Below, piece by piece: positions 1-7,650 of a DNA stretch of 12,512 nucleotides; position 1 is the first letter of the stretch; every line of letters begins with the position of its first letter. Source of the stretch: Bacteroidales bacterium. Lineage in GTDB: Bacteria; Bacteroidota; Bacteroidia; Bacteroidales; WCHB1-69. The notes under the pieces are model-generated. The model made no database searches. It saw only the letters and a list, made by a program, of their open reading frames with translations, and was not told the origin of the DNA. The position numbers and the translations under genes were made by a program. Location: contig JAISDH010000450.1 in NCBI GenBank assembly GCA_031264975.1, positions 1 through 12,512 of the forward strand, given 5' to 3'.

Positions 1-2508
1 ATACATTTGGCAAGTTCTACTGTTGAGTTCAATGATTTGGATATCTATGATAATTATGCATCATGGTATGGCGGAGGAATTTATACTGTGCAAGGTGGTT
101 TTGAAGATGAAAATTCTTCAATTTCTCCTATATTAGACAGTCTATCCAATGTCATTACTAACAGAACCATCATTCGGAATAATACAGCATACAAAGGCGG
201 AGGTATTTATTCTGAAAAGACATCTCTATTAGTGCTGCTTACTACAATTATACAAGGAAATAATGCGATTAGTAGAGGTACTGCTCTCGGCTATGGGGGA
301 GGTATTTATATTGAAAGTAGCGGTTCTACCTATTCAAACAATCTGAATACAGTTCTTATAGCTGATAACCATGCAACAGGGAAAGGTGGAGGAATATATA
401 TGTGTTATGAAGTAAGAATAGATATACGAACAAGTACCATTGCAGGTAATACGGCAAACACAACTACCGGACAGGGTATAACATGTGAAGCTCATAGTGG
501 TTACCTTACATTTAGAGGAAGTATACTGGCTTGGAATGGCAGTAATAATAATTCCATGCATGGGTTAGCCCTTAGCAGTACTACACAACCATCTTATATG
601 TATAGTTTGGTACAGGGAGTTACAACAACGGCAAGTTATTGTCTTTCGGGAAATACAGATCCATTGTTTGTAAGTGTTTCAGGGAGCAATTACCGTTTAC
701 AAAGTAGCAGTCCTTGCATAGACAATGGTTGTTGTCCTCATATGACCCCAACCGATTTGGATGGCAATTCACGAACACAGGGTAATAGCGTGGATATGGG
801 GGCTTATGAATATATAAGTACAAGTACGGGGTCAACAGTAGTACCAGATGCCAATGGGATTGTTTATGTAAAGAAAGGATCAACGGGCAATGGTTCTTCG
901 TGGAACAATGCAGCAGGGGAACTGTCTGACGCCTTGTATACGGCGGCAACAAATACAAGTATAACCCAAATATGGGTAACAGCAGGCACTTACACCCCCG
1001 CTTATGCGGCGGACGGAAGTAGTTCCGATCCGAGCGACAGATCATTTGTTATAAATGCATCAATTTATGGCGGATTTCCAGCTAATAGTAGTAATGGTAC
1101 TACAATGAACCATCGTAACTGGCAATCGTATCCTACTGTTTTATCAGGTTATTTGGGACAGATTAATAACCAGCATACATATAGCTATCATGTAGTAATA
1201 TTAGCAAGCAATTCTTCTTCTATAAATGGTTTTATTATTGAAAATGGAACGGCTTTCGGTACGGGAAGTATTCAGGTAAAAGGACAAACAATACAAAAAA
1301 ATAATGGCGGTGGAATGTATATATCGTCTTCCAACGCAAACATCTCAAATGTAGAAGTACGAAACTGTCAAGCCGCTAATAATGGCGGTGGAATTTATAA
1401 TATATCTTCAGGTATAACATTGAATAATATTTGGATAATGAATAATACTGCAAATTATGGCGGAGGAATTTATATGGAAAATATGTTTTCTTCAAATTCT
1501 ATTTCTAAATGGCATTATATCAGTGTTATAGAAAATCAAGCTAATATAGATGGAGGCGGAATGTATAGTAGCAATTTCAGTTTTATCTTTCTAAATTTTT
1601 ATATTTGCGGTAATCGTGCTGTTGCAAGAGGAAGTGCCATATTTCATGACAACAATACTTTTTCCCAATATTATAATACATTGATAGCTCAGAATGAAAT
1701 ACTTGTACCTTCAAATGGAGGTGGGAGCATTTTCAATGAAAACTCTTCACCCGAATTTCATAATACTACAATTGCTATGTGTATCCCGGATGGAATAGGA
1801 ATGATTAACAACAATTCAAATCCAAACTTATGCAACACTATTATTTGGAGCGATAATTTATTGCAGGGAGGACAAGCTGTTATGGATTTTGGAGGAAATC
1901 CTACTACCTATCATCACTGTTTAATACAGAATATGCAACCACCAGGGAATAACTTGCCTGCCGGAATAAATCCTGAATTTATTAATTTTGTTGCAACATC
2001 AAACTATCAAACTAATTATGGAGATTATCATTTAATGCCAAGCAGTCAATGTATAGATTGGGGGGATCATCCTTGTATTGCTACTTATATTCCTCTTGGT
2101 GATTTGGATAATAATCAACGTGTTTTAGCTCAAACTGATTTAGGCAGTTATGAATTTGACCCTGCTAGACCCAATCCAATCAATAATCCCTATCATAAAA
2201 GCACAAGCAACGAAGATATTCTCCCAAAAGAAAACATTACCACATCCAATTTGTCGTTAAGTGTATACCCCAATCCCATTGCAAGTAGCCAGCAACCGGC
2301 GTTGTTTTTGGGAGAAGGAAATTTATACTATGAAAACGCTATAGACGTTAAAGTTTACAGTTTGGAAGGAAAACAAATCCACAGCAAAACATATTCTACA
2401 GGAAACGCAACATTAGATATACCGCAACTGTCGTCGGGAATGTATATTGTAACCGTTCGGACGCAGGAAGGGAAAGTGTATAACAGCAAACTTGTTATTA
2501 CACAGTAA
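1..2508 (+). CDS. Secreted beta-helix / choice-of-anchor Q protein with T9SS sorting domain (5' end outside window)
   Basis: The frame is open to base 1, so the signal peptide and true start are missing; a TTG at 7 is not a convincing start. About 835 residues are visible. Eight GGGIY/GGGMY motifs, spaced as rungs of a right-handed parallel beta-helix, fall into two modules. Module one ends in an IDNG...TDLDGNSR...VDMGAYEY block, as in choice-of-anchor Q proteins (residues about 238-268 from the TTG). Module two starts at about 286 with VYVKKGSTGNGSSWNNA and ends with a degenerate block (CIDWG...GDLDNNQR...LGSYEFD, to about 718). Residues 749-833 (LSVYPNP ... SSGMYIVTVRT ... KLVITQ) form a type A C-terminal sorting domain. 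From family knowledge, the protein crosses the outer membrane by type IX secretion and is surface-attached or released. Substrate or adhesion target cannot be read. A strong terminator follows 33 bases after the stop. Confidence 0.9.
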   Translation: MHLASSTVEFNDLDIYDNYASWYGGGIYTVQGGFEDENSSISPILDSLSNVITNRTIIRNNTAYKGGGIYSEKTSLLVLLTTIIQGNNAISRGTALGYGGGIYIESSGSTYSNNLNTVLIADNHATGKGGGIYMCYEVRIDIRTSTIAGNTANTTTGQGITCEAHSGYLTFRGSILAWNGSNNNSMHGLALSSTTQPSYMYSLVQGVTTTASYCLSGNTDPLFVSVSGSNYRLQSSSPCIDNGCCPHMTPTDLDGNSRTQGNSVDMGAYEYISTSTGSTVVPDANGIVYVKKGSTGNGSSWNNAAGELSDALYTAATNTSITQIWVTAGTYTPAYAADGSSSDPSDRSFVINASIYGGFPANSSNGTTMNHRNWQSYPTVLSGYLGQINNQHTYSYHVVILASNSSSINGFIIENGTAFGTGSIQVKGQTIQKNNGGGMYISSSNANISNVEVRNCQAANNGGGIYNISSGITLNNIWIMNNTANYGGGIYMENMFSSNSISKWHYISVIENQANIDGGGMYSSNFSFIFLNFYICGNRAVARGSAIFHDNNTFSQYYNTLIAQNEILVPSNGGGSIFNENSSPEFHNTTIAMCIPDGIGMINNNSNPNLCNTIIWSDNLLQGGQAVMDFGGNPTTYHHCLIQNMQPPGNNLPAGINPEFINFVATSNYQTNYGDYHLMPSSQCIDWGDHPCIATYIPLGDLDNNQRVLAQTDLGSYEFDPARPNPINNPYHKSTSNEDILPKENITTSNLSLSVYPNPIASSQQPALFLGEGNLYYENAIDVKVYSLEGKQIHSKTYSTGNATLDIPQLSSGMYIVTVRTQEGKVYNSKLVITQ

Positions 2509-2540
2509 AGGGTTCATTCTATAAATTTTTTAAAGTTGCA

Positions 2541-2575
2541 AAATTCCTCCGTTAAGGGGGAATTTTGCTTTTTTG
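2541..2575 (+). terminator. Rho-independent terminator after the T9SS-sorted protein
   Basis: A ten-base-pair stem (2541-2550 with 2556-2565, one T-G pair) closes a five-base GTTAA loop. It is followed by TTGCTTTTTTGTT. It sits 33 bases after the stop codon at 2506-2508 and separates that gene from the repeat region. Confidence 0.85.
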
Positions 2576-2660
2576 TTGTCTTGCTGTTTTGGGTTGAAGG
2601 TATTTATTGAAAGATAGGGTAAACTTTCGTCGCTAATGAAAGGTCAAATTATTTTTTTAG

Positions 2661-2993
2661 CCCTCTTCGGAAGCTCCGAAAACCCTATTTTATTTTTTTT
2701 ACCCTCTTCGGAAGCTCCGAAAACCCTATTTTATTTTTTTAGCCCTCTTCGGAAGCTCCGAAAACCCTATTTTATTTTTTTTAGCCTCTTCGGAAGCTCC
2801 GAAAACCCTATTTTATTTTTTTTACCCCTTTCGGAAGCTCCGAAAACCCTATTTTATTTTTTTTACCCTCTTCGGAAGCTCCGAAAACCCTATTTTATTT
2901 TTTTTACCCTCTTCGGAAGCTCCGAAAACCCTATTTTATTTTTTTTAGTCCTTTCGGAAGCTCCGAAAACCCTATTTTTATTTTGGAACTTTT
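2661..2993. repeat. Minisatellite array 1: eight 41-bp units, hairpin plus T-tract
   Basis: TTCGGAAGCTCCGAA begins at 2666, 2707, 2748, 2789, 2830, 2871, 2912 and 2953, so the period is exactly 41 bases every time. Each unit has a six-base-pair stem (TTCGGA/TCCGAA, loop AGC), then AACCCTATTTTA, a run of 7-8 T and a variable joint (ACCCTC, AGCCCTC, AGTCCT). Substitutions are confined mostly to the joint. The period is close to four helical turns, so the T-tracts lie on one face of the helix. An open frame runs through it, but the peptide changes phase every unit (41 is not a multiple of 3), so I regard it as non-coding. Confidence 0.93.
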
Positions 2994-3013
2994 TTCCTGC
3001 ATCATGAGTTGAT

Positions 3014-3568
3014 ACTAAATAAAAAAAAAAATATACTATCAATAATACCCTGAATATATCTTTCCCAAAATAAAAAAAGGTCTATATCATCTTGAATTGA
3101 CTTTTCCCAAAATAAAAAAGGGTTTATATCACCGTGAATTGACCTTCTAAAAAAAAAATAAAGGTCAATATCACCTTGAATTGACTATTCTAAAAAAAAT
3201 ATAGGGTCTATTACACCATGAATTGACCTTCTAAAAAAAAATAAAGGTCTATATCACCATGAATTGACTATTCTAAAAAAAAATAAAGGTCAATATCGCC
3301 ATGAATTGACCTTCTAAAAAAAAATAAAGGTCAATTTCACCATGAATTGACTATTCTAAAAAAAATATAGGGTCTATTACACCATGAATAGACCTTCTAA
3401 AAAAAATATAGGGTCTATTACACCGTGAATAGACCCTTCTAAAAAAAAATATAGGTCAATTTCACCGTGAATTGACCCTTCTAAAAAAAATCAGGGTCAA
3501 TTTCGCCGTGAATTTGCTCGAAAAAAATATTCAGGTTAATCACGCCGTGAATTGACACGCAAAAAAAA
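3014..3568. repeat. Minisatellite array 2: about 13 units of 39-42 bp, hairpin plus A-tract
   Basis: The anchor TGAAT (TGAA in some) recurs at 3051, 3093, 3135, 3177, 3219, 3260, 3302, 3343, 3385, 3426, 3468, 3509 and 3548. The typical unit is GGTCAATATCACCATGAA followed by TTGACC, a TTCT joint, 7-9 A and TAAA. The arms GGTCAAT/ATTGACC can pair around a loop of about 8-10 bases, or across the A-tract with the next unit. Three zones are visible: two edge units with CTTTTCCC/CTTTCCC joints (from 3051 and 3093), six units that strictly alternate CCTTCT and CTATTCT joints (3135-3384), and a right zone with CCTTCT/CCCTTCT joints that decays after 3509. There are no unique spacers and no plausible ORF. 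Confidence 0.92.
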
Positions 3569-3581
3569 TTTTTTTCCCCCA

Positions 3582-3617
3582 CTTCGGAGCTTCCAAAAAC
3601 AGGGATTTATTTTGGAA
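3582..3617. repeat. Decayed copy of an array-1 unit beyond array 2
   Basis: ACTTCGGAGCTTCCAAAAAC followed by AGGGATTTATTTTGG resembles an array-1 unit with a rearranged palindrome (TTCGGAGCTTCC instead of TTCGGAAGCTCCGAA). It ends in the same TTTATTTTGGAA tail as the last array-1 copy (about 2977-2988). Array 2 therefore lies between array-1 type sequences. Confidence 0.6.
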
Positions 3618-3734
3618 AAATATTCTAAAACAATAAGAATAAATTCCAATTATTCCTTTCAGTATTAATCTATTCAAATGGAAATATCGCGCTAAAATGA
3701 ATGGAGAAAAAGGTCGTAAGAATTTGTATAAAAA

Positions 3735-3755
3735 GCAGTATTATACTGCATTTTT
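3735..3755. terminator. Short bidirectional terminator-like hairpin before the lyase operon
   Basis: GCAGTA-TTA-TACTGC (3735-3749) is a perfect six-base-pair stem, preceded by AAAAA and followed by ATTTTT. It lies about 80 bases before the operon promoter. The stem is short, so termination may be weak. It could insulate the operon from transcription coming through the repeat arrays. Confidence 0.5.
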
Positions 3756-3832
3756 CCGGGTAGAAACACAATGGAATTGAATTTTATGCAGGGAAAGGTG
3801 ATAAAAATAGCAAAAGGGACGGTTTTTTTTTG

Positions 3833-3840
3833 TACATTTG
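3833..3840 (+). promoter_or_regulatory. Bacteroidota-type -7 promoter element (TACATTTG) of the lyase operon
   Basis: TACATTTG followed by C matches the Bacteroidota housekeeping sigma -7 consensus TAnnTTTG. It follows a run of ten T. I see no good TTG-type -33 element at the expected 19-21 bases upstream. If real, transcription starts near 3846, which excludes the TTG at 3838 (inside this element) as the start codon of the lyase. Confidence 0.55.
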
Positions 3841-5403
3841 CACACTAATAAAAAACAAATAAAATTTAATGTTGTGGTTAATTTAGAGGAATTTAAGGCG
3901 ATTGTTTTTTCAGAGAGGATATTAAATATAACAAAAGAAGAACAAAAATCTGTAGAAGACAGTTATCAGTTTTTATTATCATTTGCACAAAAAAAGGTTA
4001 TTTATGGCATCAATACCGGCTTCGGACCGATGGCACAGTATAAAATTTCTGATAAAGATATTCATAATTTGCAATATAATATTATTCGTTCGCATTCCAG
4101 CGGAGCAGGAAAACCTTTAGGCCCTGTCTATGTAAAGGCAGCTATGTTCTCAAGATATAGAACGTTTATCGCCGGCAAGTCGGGCGTGCATTTAGATACC
4201 GTTTTGTTGCTTAAAGAGTTTATTAATAGAGGTATTTATCCCTATATCCCGGAACATGGCAGCGTTGGTTCCAGCGGGGATTTGGTACAGTTGTCTCATC
4301 TTGCCCTGACTTTGATTGGCGAAGGCGAAGTGTTCTACAAAGGCGAAAAAAGACAGACATGCGACGTCTTTAAAGAAGAAAATCTAACGCCTTTAAACAT
4401 GTATTTGCGCGAAGGTTTGGCTTTGGTCAATGGAACTTCTTTTATGACGGGCATTGGTTTGATTAATCTTGTCTATGCAAAAAGACTGTTACATTGGGGG
4501 TTGGTCGCTTCGACATTAATGAATGAAATCGCTTCTTCCTATGATGATTTTATGGCTACGGAATTGAACGACGTAAAAAAACATTACGGACAACAGCAGG
4601 TAGCACGCTTGATGCAATCCATTGCGCGTGGAAGCAAATGTATGATGAATCGACAAAAAGAATTGTATGACAAGGAAACAAAAGATACTGTTTTACAACA
4701 TAAAGTACAACCGTATTATTCCCTTCGTTGCGTTCCGCAAATTCTCGGTCCCGTTTTCGACGAGTTACTCAATGCGGAAAAAGTACTGATTGACGAACTT
4801 AATTCCGTAGACGACAACCCCATTGTAGACAAAACAACCCAATCAGTGTATCATGGCGGTAATTTTCACGGCGATTATGTTTCCTACGAAATGGATAAAC
4901 TGAAAATAGGAATTACCAAACTAACCATGCTCATGGAACGACAACTCAATTACTTGCTTCATGATAAAATAAATGGTATCTTGCCGCCATTTCTCAATTT
5001 TGGCAATCTGGGACTGAATTATGGTTTACAGGGAACGCAGTTTACCGCTACTTCAACAACGGCAGAATGTCAAACATTGTCCAATCCCATGTATGTACAC
5101 AGTATTCCCAATAACAACGATAATCAGGATATTGTAAGTATGGGAACAAATGCGGCGCTGATTGCAAAACATATTATCGACAATTCATTTCAGGTGATGT
5201 CCATTCATGCTATTGCGCTGGTTCAGGCGGTAGATTATCTGAAAATACAGGATGATTTGGCGCCCGTCACCAAAACGTTTTATACGGAAATACGGAAAAT
5301 GATTCCTCTTTTTATTCAGGATAATCCCAAATACAAAGAGATAGATGCAATTGGACAGTATCTTAAAAATGAAAATCCACTAAATATACAAATAACAACA
5401 TGA
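3838..5403 (+). CDS. MIO-family aromatic amino acid ammonia-lyase (tyrosine/histidine ammonia-lyase-like)
   Basis: It should deaminate L-tyrosine or L-histidine to the acrylic acid. In this context p-coumarate as a starter for an aryl-polyene or flexirubin-type lipid is most likely. About 521 residues, typical for bacterial HAL/TAL. It closely resembles the Flavobacterium johnsoniae TAL type as I recall it: YGINTGFGPMAQ, IIRSHSSGAGKPLGP, EHGSVG, DLVQLSHLAL, YSLRCVPQILGP, DDNPI, GGNFHGDYVS and NPMYVHSIPNNNDNQD are all present. The cofactor tripeptide at residues 145-147 is Ser-Ser-Gly, not the usual Ala-Ser-Gly that cyclises to MIO. Coordinates use the longest reading (TTG 3838), but that codon is part of the -7 promoter element. 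GTG 3874 (VNLEEFKAIVF) is my preferred start and fits the family N-terminus. Cytoplasmic. Its stop overlaps the next start by four bases (ATGA). Confidence 0.9.
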   Translation: MHTNKKQIKFNVVVNLEEFKAIVFSERILNITKEEQKSVEDSYQFLLSFAQKKVIYGINTGFGPMAQYKISDKDIHNLQYNIIRSHSSGAGKPLGPVYVKAAMFSRYRTFIAGKSGVHLDTVLLLKEFINRGIYPYIPEHGSVGSSGDLVQLSHLALTLIGEGEVFYKGEKRQTCDVFKEENLTPLNMYLREGLALVNGTSFMTGIGLINLVYAKRLLHWGLVASTLMNEIASSYDDFMATELNDVKKHYGQQQVARLMQSIARGSKCMMNRQKELYDKETKDTVLQHKVQPYYSLRCVPQILGPVFDELLNAEKVLIDELNSVDDNPIVDKTTQSVYHGGNFHGDYVSYEMDKLKIGITKLTMLMERQLNYLLHDKINGILPPFLNFGNLGLNYGLQGTQFTATSTTAECQTLSNPMYVHSIPNNNDNQDIVSMGTNAALIAKHIIDNSFQVMSIHAIALVQAVDYLKIQDDLAPVTKTFYTEIRKMIPLFIQDNPKYKEIDAIGQYLKNENPLNIQITT

Positions 5404-6128
5404 AATACGCATTGGTAACGGGAGGTTCTCGAGGCATAGGAAAGGCGGTTTGTTTGGAATTATCCAAGCAGGGCTATGGTATTTTGATAAATTACATTTC
5501 AAACCGGCACGCGGCAGAAGATACCAAAACATCAATAGAACAGCAGGGTGGCATAGCCGAACTAATTCCTTTTGACGTGGCGGACAACAACGCCGTTGAT
5601 TCCACATTGACAACATGGATGGAAACGCATCCTGATGATTTTATTGCCGTACTGGTTAATAATGCCGGCATACGTAAAGACGCCCTAATGATTTTTATGC
5701 AAAATGAAGAATGGAGCAACGTGATACGAACAAATCTGGACAGTTTTTTTCATATAACCAGACGACTGTTAAAAGATATGCTATCAAATCGGTTTGGGCG
5801 GATTATCAATATTGTTTCTTTGTCGGGACTGAAAGGTTTGCCGGGTCAAACAAACTATTCTGCTGCAAAAGCGGGCGTTATTGGAGGCACAAAAGCGTTG
5901 GCACAGGAAGTTGCTCCCCGTAAAGTAACCGTAAATGCAGTTGCTCCCGGTTTTATTGACACGGATATGACCAAAGATATGGATGAAAATACGTTGAAAA
6001 AAATGATTCCTCTGGGAAGATTTGGTAAACCGGAAGAAGTGGCGGCTTTGGTTGGCTTTTTGGCGTCCGAACAAGCCGGTTATATTACGGGAGAAGTCAT
6101 TTCTATCAATGGAGGATTGTATACATAA
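5400..6128 (+). CDS. 3-oxoacyl-ACP reductase, FabG-like SDR
   Basis: NADPH-dependent reduction of the 3-ketoacyl-ACP made by the neighbouring ketosynthase. It has 242 residues, the normal FabG length. TGGSRGIG (residues 7-14) is the nucleotide-binding loop and NNAG follows at about 87-90. The catalytic Ser140, Tyr153 and Lys157 (YSAAK) are intact. PGFIDTDMT and the C-terminal GYITGEVISINGG are standard for FabG. The start overlaps the lyase stop (ATGA), which implies translational coupling, and there is a 45-base gap to the ketosynthase. By operon position it is more likely a dedicated aryl-polyene/flexirubin reductase (ApeQ role) than the housekeeping FabG. That assignment is inference. Confidence 0.92.
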   Translation: MKYALVTGGSRGIGKAVCLELSKQGYGILINYISNRHAAEDTKTSIEQQGGIAELIPFDVADNNAVDSTLTTWMETHPDDFIAVLVNNAGIRKDALMIFMQNEEWSNVIRTNLDSFFHITRRLLKDMLSNRFGRIINIVSLSGLKGLPGQTNYSAAKAGVIGGTKALAQEVAPRKVTVNAVAPGFIDTDMTKDMDENTLKKMIPLGRFGKPEEVAALVGFLASEQAGYITGEVISINGGLYT

Positions 6129-6173
6129 AATAATTTAGAAAATCATACATTAGAAAACTATATAAAATAATCA

Positions 6174-7397
6174 ATGAGAAGAGTAGTAATTACAGGAATG
6201 GGGATTTATTCCTGCATAGGGAAAAATATAGACGAAGTGGCCAAGTCTCTTTATGAAGGAAAATCAGGAATAGGCATAGATACGTTACGAACGCAATACG
6301 GTTATCGTTCACCGCTGACCGGCATAGTAGAACGTCCGCAATTGAAAGGACTTTTGGACAGACGAGCAAGGGCATGTATGTCGGAAGAAGGCGAATATGC
6401 CTATATGGCAACATTGGAAGCCTTGAAACAGGCAAAAATAGGAGATGATTATTTGGAAAATAATGAGATTGGTCTTTTATTCGGCAACGATTCCTCCGCC
6501 AAGGCAGTGATTGAAGCTCATACCATTGCTTTGGAAAAGAAAGATACGACATTGATAGGTTCCGGCGCCATATTTCAGTCTATGAACTCTACGGTGTCCA
6601 TGAATTTGTCCACTATTTTCAAAATAAAGGGAATCAATTTAACCATAAGCGCCGCCTGTGCAAGTGGTTCTCATTCGATTGGAATAGGATTTACGTTTAT
6701 TCGTAACGGTATGCAGGATATGGTTTTGTGTGGAGGGGCGCAAGAAACAAATGTTTATTCCATGGGGAGTTTTGACGGCTTGAGCGTTTTCTCTACCAGA
6801 TTGGATGACCCGACAAAAGCCTCGCGACCGTTTGACGCAAGTCGTGACGGACTGGTTCCAAGCGGAGGAGCGGCATGTTTGGTTTTGGAAGAGTACGAAC
6901 ATGCCAAAAAACGCGGAGCGCCGATTTTGGCAGAAGTTATTGGTTATGGTTTTTCTTCCAACGGCGCCGTTAATATTTCACAACCCAATGAAACCGGTTC
7001 GTATATTGCCATGGAAAGGTCTTTAAAAGAGGCGCATCTCCAAAGCAAAGATATTGACTATATCAATGCCCACGCCACTTCAACATTACAGGGCGACGCG
7101 ATAGAAGCGATTGCGATAGATAAATTGTTTTCCGACACAAAACCACTGGTCAGTTCCACAAAATCAATGACCGGACATGAATGTTGGATGGCGGGAGCAA
7201 GTGAAATTGTTTATTCGATTTTAATGATGCAAAATTCTTTCGTCGCGCCCAATATTAATTTTGAAAAACCGGATGAATATTCCTGTAAACTGAATATTGC
7301 CACGAAAACAACAACTAAAAATATAGATATATTCCTGTCCAATTCTTTTGGATTTGGAGGGACAAACAGCGCTTTAGTAATTCAAAAAATTAAATAA
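6174..7397 (+). CDS. Beta-ketoacyl-ACP synthase (KAS I/II type) of an aryl-polyene/flexirubin-like pathway
   Basis: Decarboxylative Claisen condensation of malonyl-ACP with the growing acyl chain. It has 407 residues, full length for a FabF-type enzyme. The Cys-His-His triad is intact: Cys162 in SAACASGSHSIGIG, His300 in NAHATST and His335 in KSMTGHECW. The N-terminal RRVVITGMGIYSCIGKN and C-terminal SNSFGFGGTNSALV blocks are canonical. It is an active KS rather than a chain-length factor, since the nucleophile is present. The start at 6174 has no Shine-Dalgarno sequence, as usual in Bacteroidota. It lies 45 bases after the reductase and one base before the ACP. No second KS or chain-length factor follows, although described clusters of this kind normally have more than one. 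Confidence 0.93.
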   Translation: MRRVVITGMGIYSCIGKNIDEVAKSLYEGKSGIGIDTLRTQYGYRSPLTGIVERPQLKGLLDRRARACMSEEGEYAYMATLEALKQAKIGDDYLENNEIGLLFGNDSSAKAVIEAHTIALEKKDTTLIGSGAIFQSMNSTVSMNLSTIFKIKGINLTISAACASGSHSIGIGFTFIRNGMQDMVLCGGAQETNVYSMGSFDGLSVFSTRLDDPTKASRPFDASRDGLVPSGGAACLVLEEYEHAKKRGAPILAEVIGYGFSSNGAVNISQPNETGSYIAMERSLKEAHLQSKDIDYINAHATSTLQGDAIEAIAIDKLFSDTKPLVSSTKSMTGHECWMAGASEIVYSILMMQNSFVAPNINFEKPDEYSCKLNIATKTTTKNIDIFLSNSFGFGGTNSALVIQKIK

Positions 7398-7398
7398 T

Positions 7399-7647
7399 AT
7401 GACAAGAGAAGAAGTAATACAAAAGGTTAATACATTTTTGATAGAAGAAATAGAAATAGAAGAAAATCTGTTAAAGGAAGATGCTCTGTTAAAGGAGGAG
7501 CTTGGCATAGACAGTCTTGATTTTGTAGATATTGTCGTGATAGTAGAACGTTATTTCGGATTTAAAATCAAGCCGGAAGAAATGTCTAATGTTAGGACAT
7601 TGTCGCAGTTTTACGATTATGTCTATCAGCAAGTAAATAAAAAATAA
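7399..7647 (+). CDS. Acyl carrier protein
   Basis: An 82-residue acidic protein of the PP-binding family. LGIDSLDFVDIV (residues 35-46) holds Ser39 in a GIDSL motif, the predicted 4'-phosphopantetheine attachment site. It begins one base after the ketosynthase stop and ends three bases before the acyltransferase start, so it is co-translated with them. It is probably a dedicated carrier for the aryl-primed chain rather than the housekeeping AcpP, because it sits with pathway genes and not with plsX/fabD/fabF. It would be charged by a phosphopantetheinyl transferase encoded elsewhere. Confidence 0.93.
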   Translation: MTREEVIQKVNTFLIEEIEIEENLLKEDALLKEELGIDSLDFVDIVVIVERYFGFKIKPEEMSNVRTLSQFYDYVYQQVNKK

Positions 7648-7650
7648 ACG

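Noticed and set aside
2..9. TACATTTG at the window start as a promoter
   Set aside because: It lies in an open frame continuous with the beta-helix protein and no start codon follows at a sensible place; likely chance.
2636..3007. 123-residue open frame through array 1
   Set aside because: The unit is 41 bases, so the peptide shifts phase every repeat. It lacks a start context and the frame is open only because the repeat happens to lack stops in phase.
2661..3568. CRISPR array
   Set aside because: The repeats are contiguous minisatellite units without unique spacers of constant length, and no cas genes are near.
3697..3780. 27-codon ORF before the operon, and a 20-codon ORF at 3786-3848
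   Set aside because: The first spans the terminator-like hairpin and the second runs through the T-run and -7 element. Neither has supporting features.
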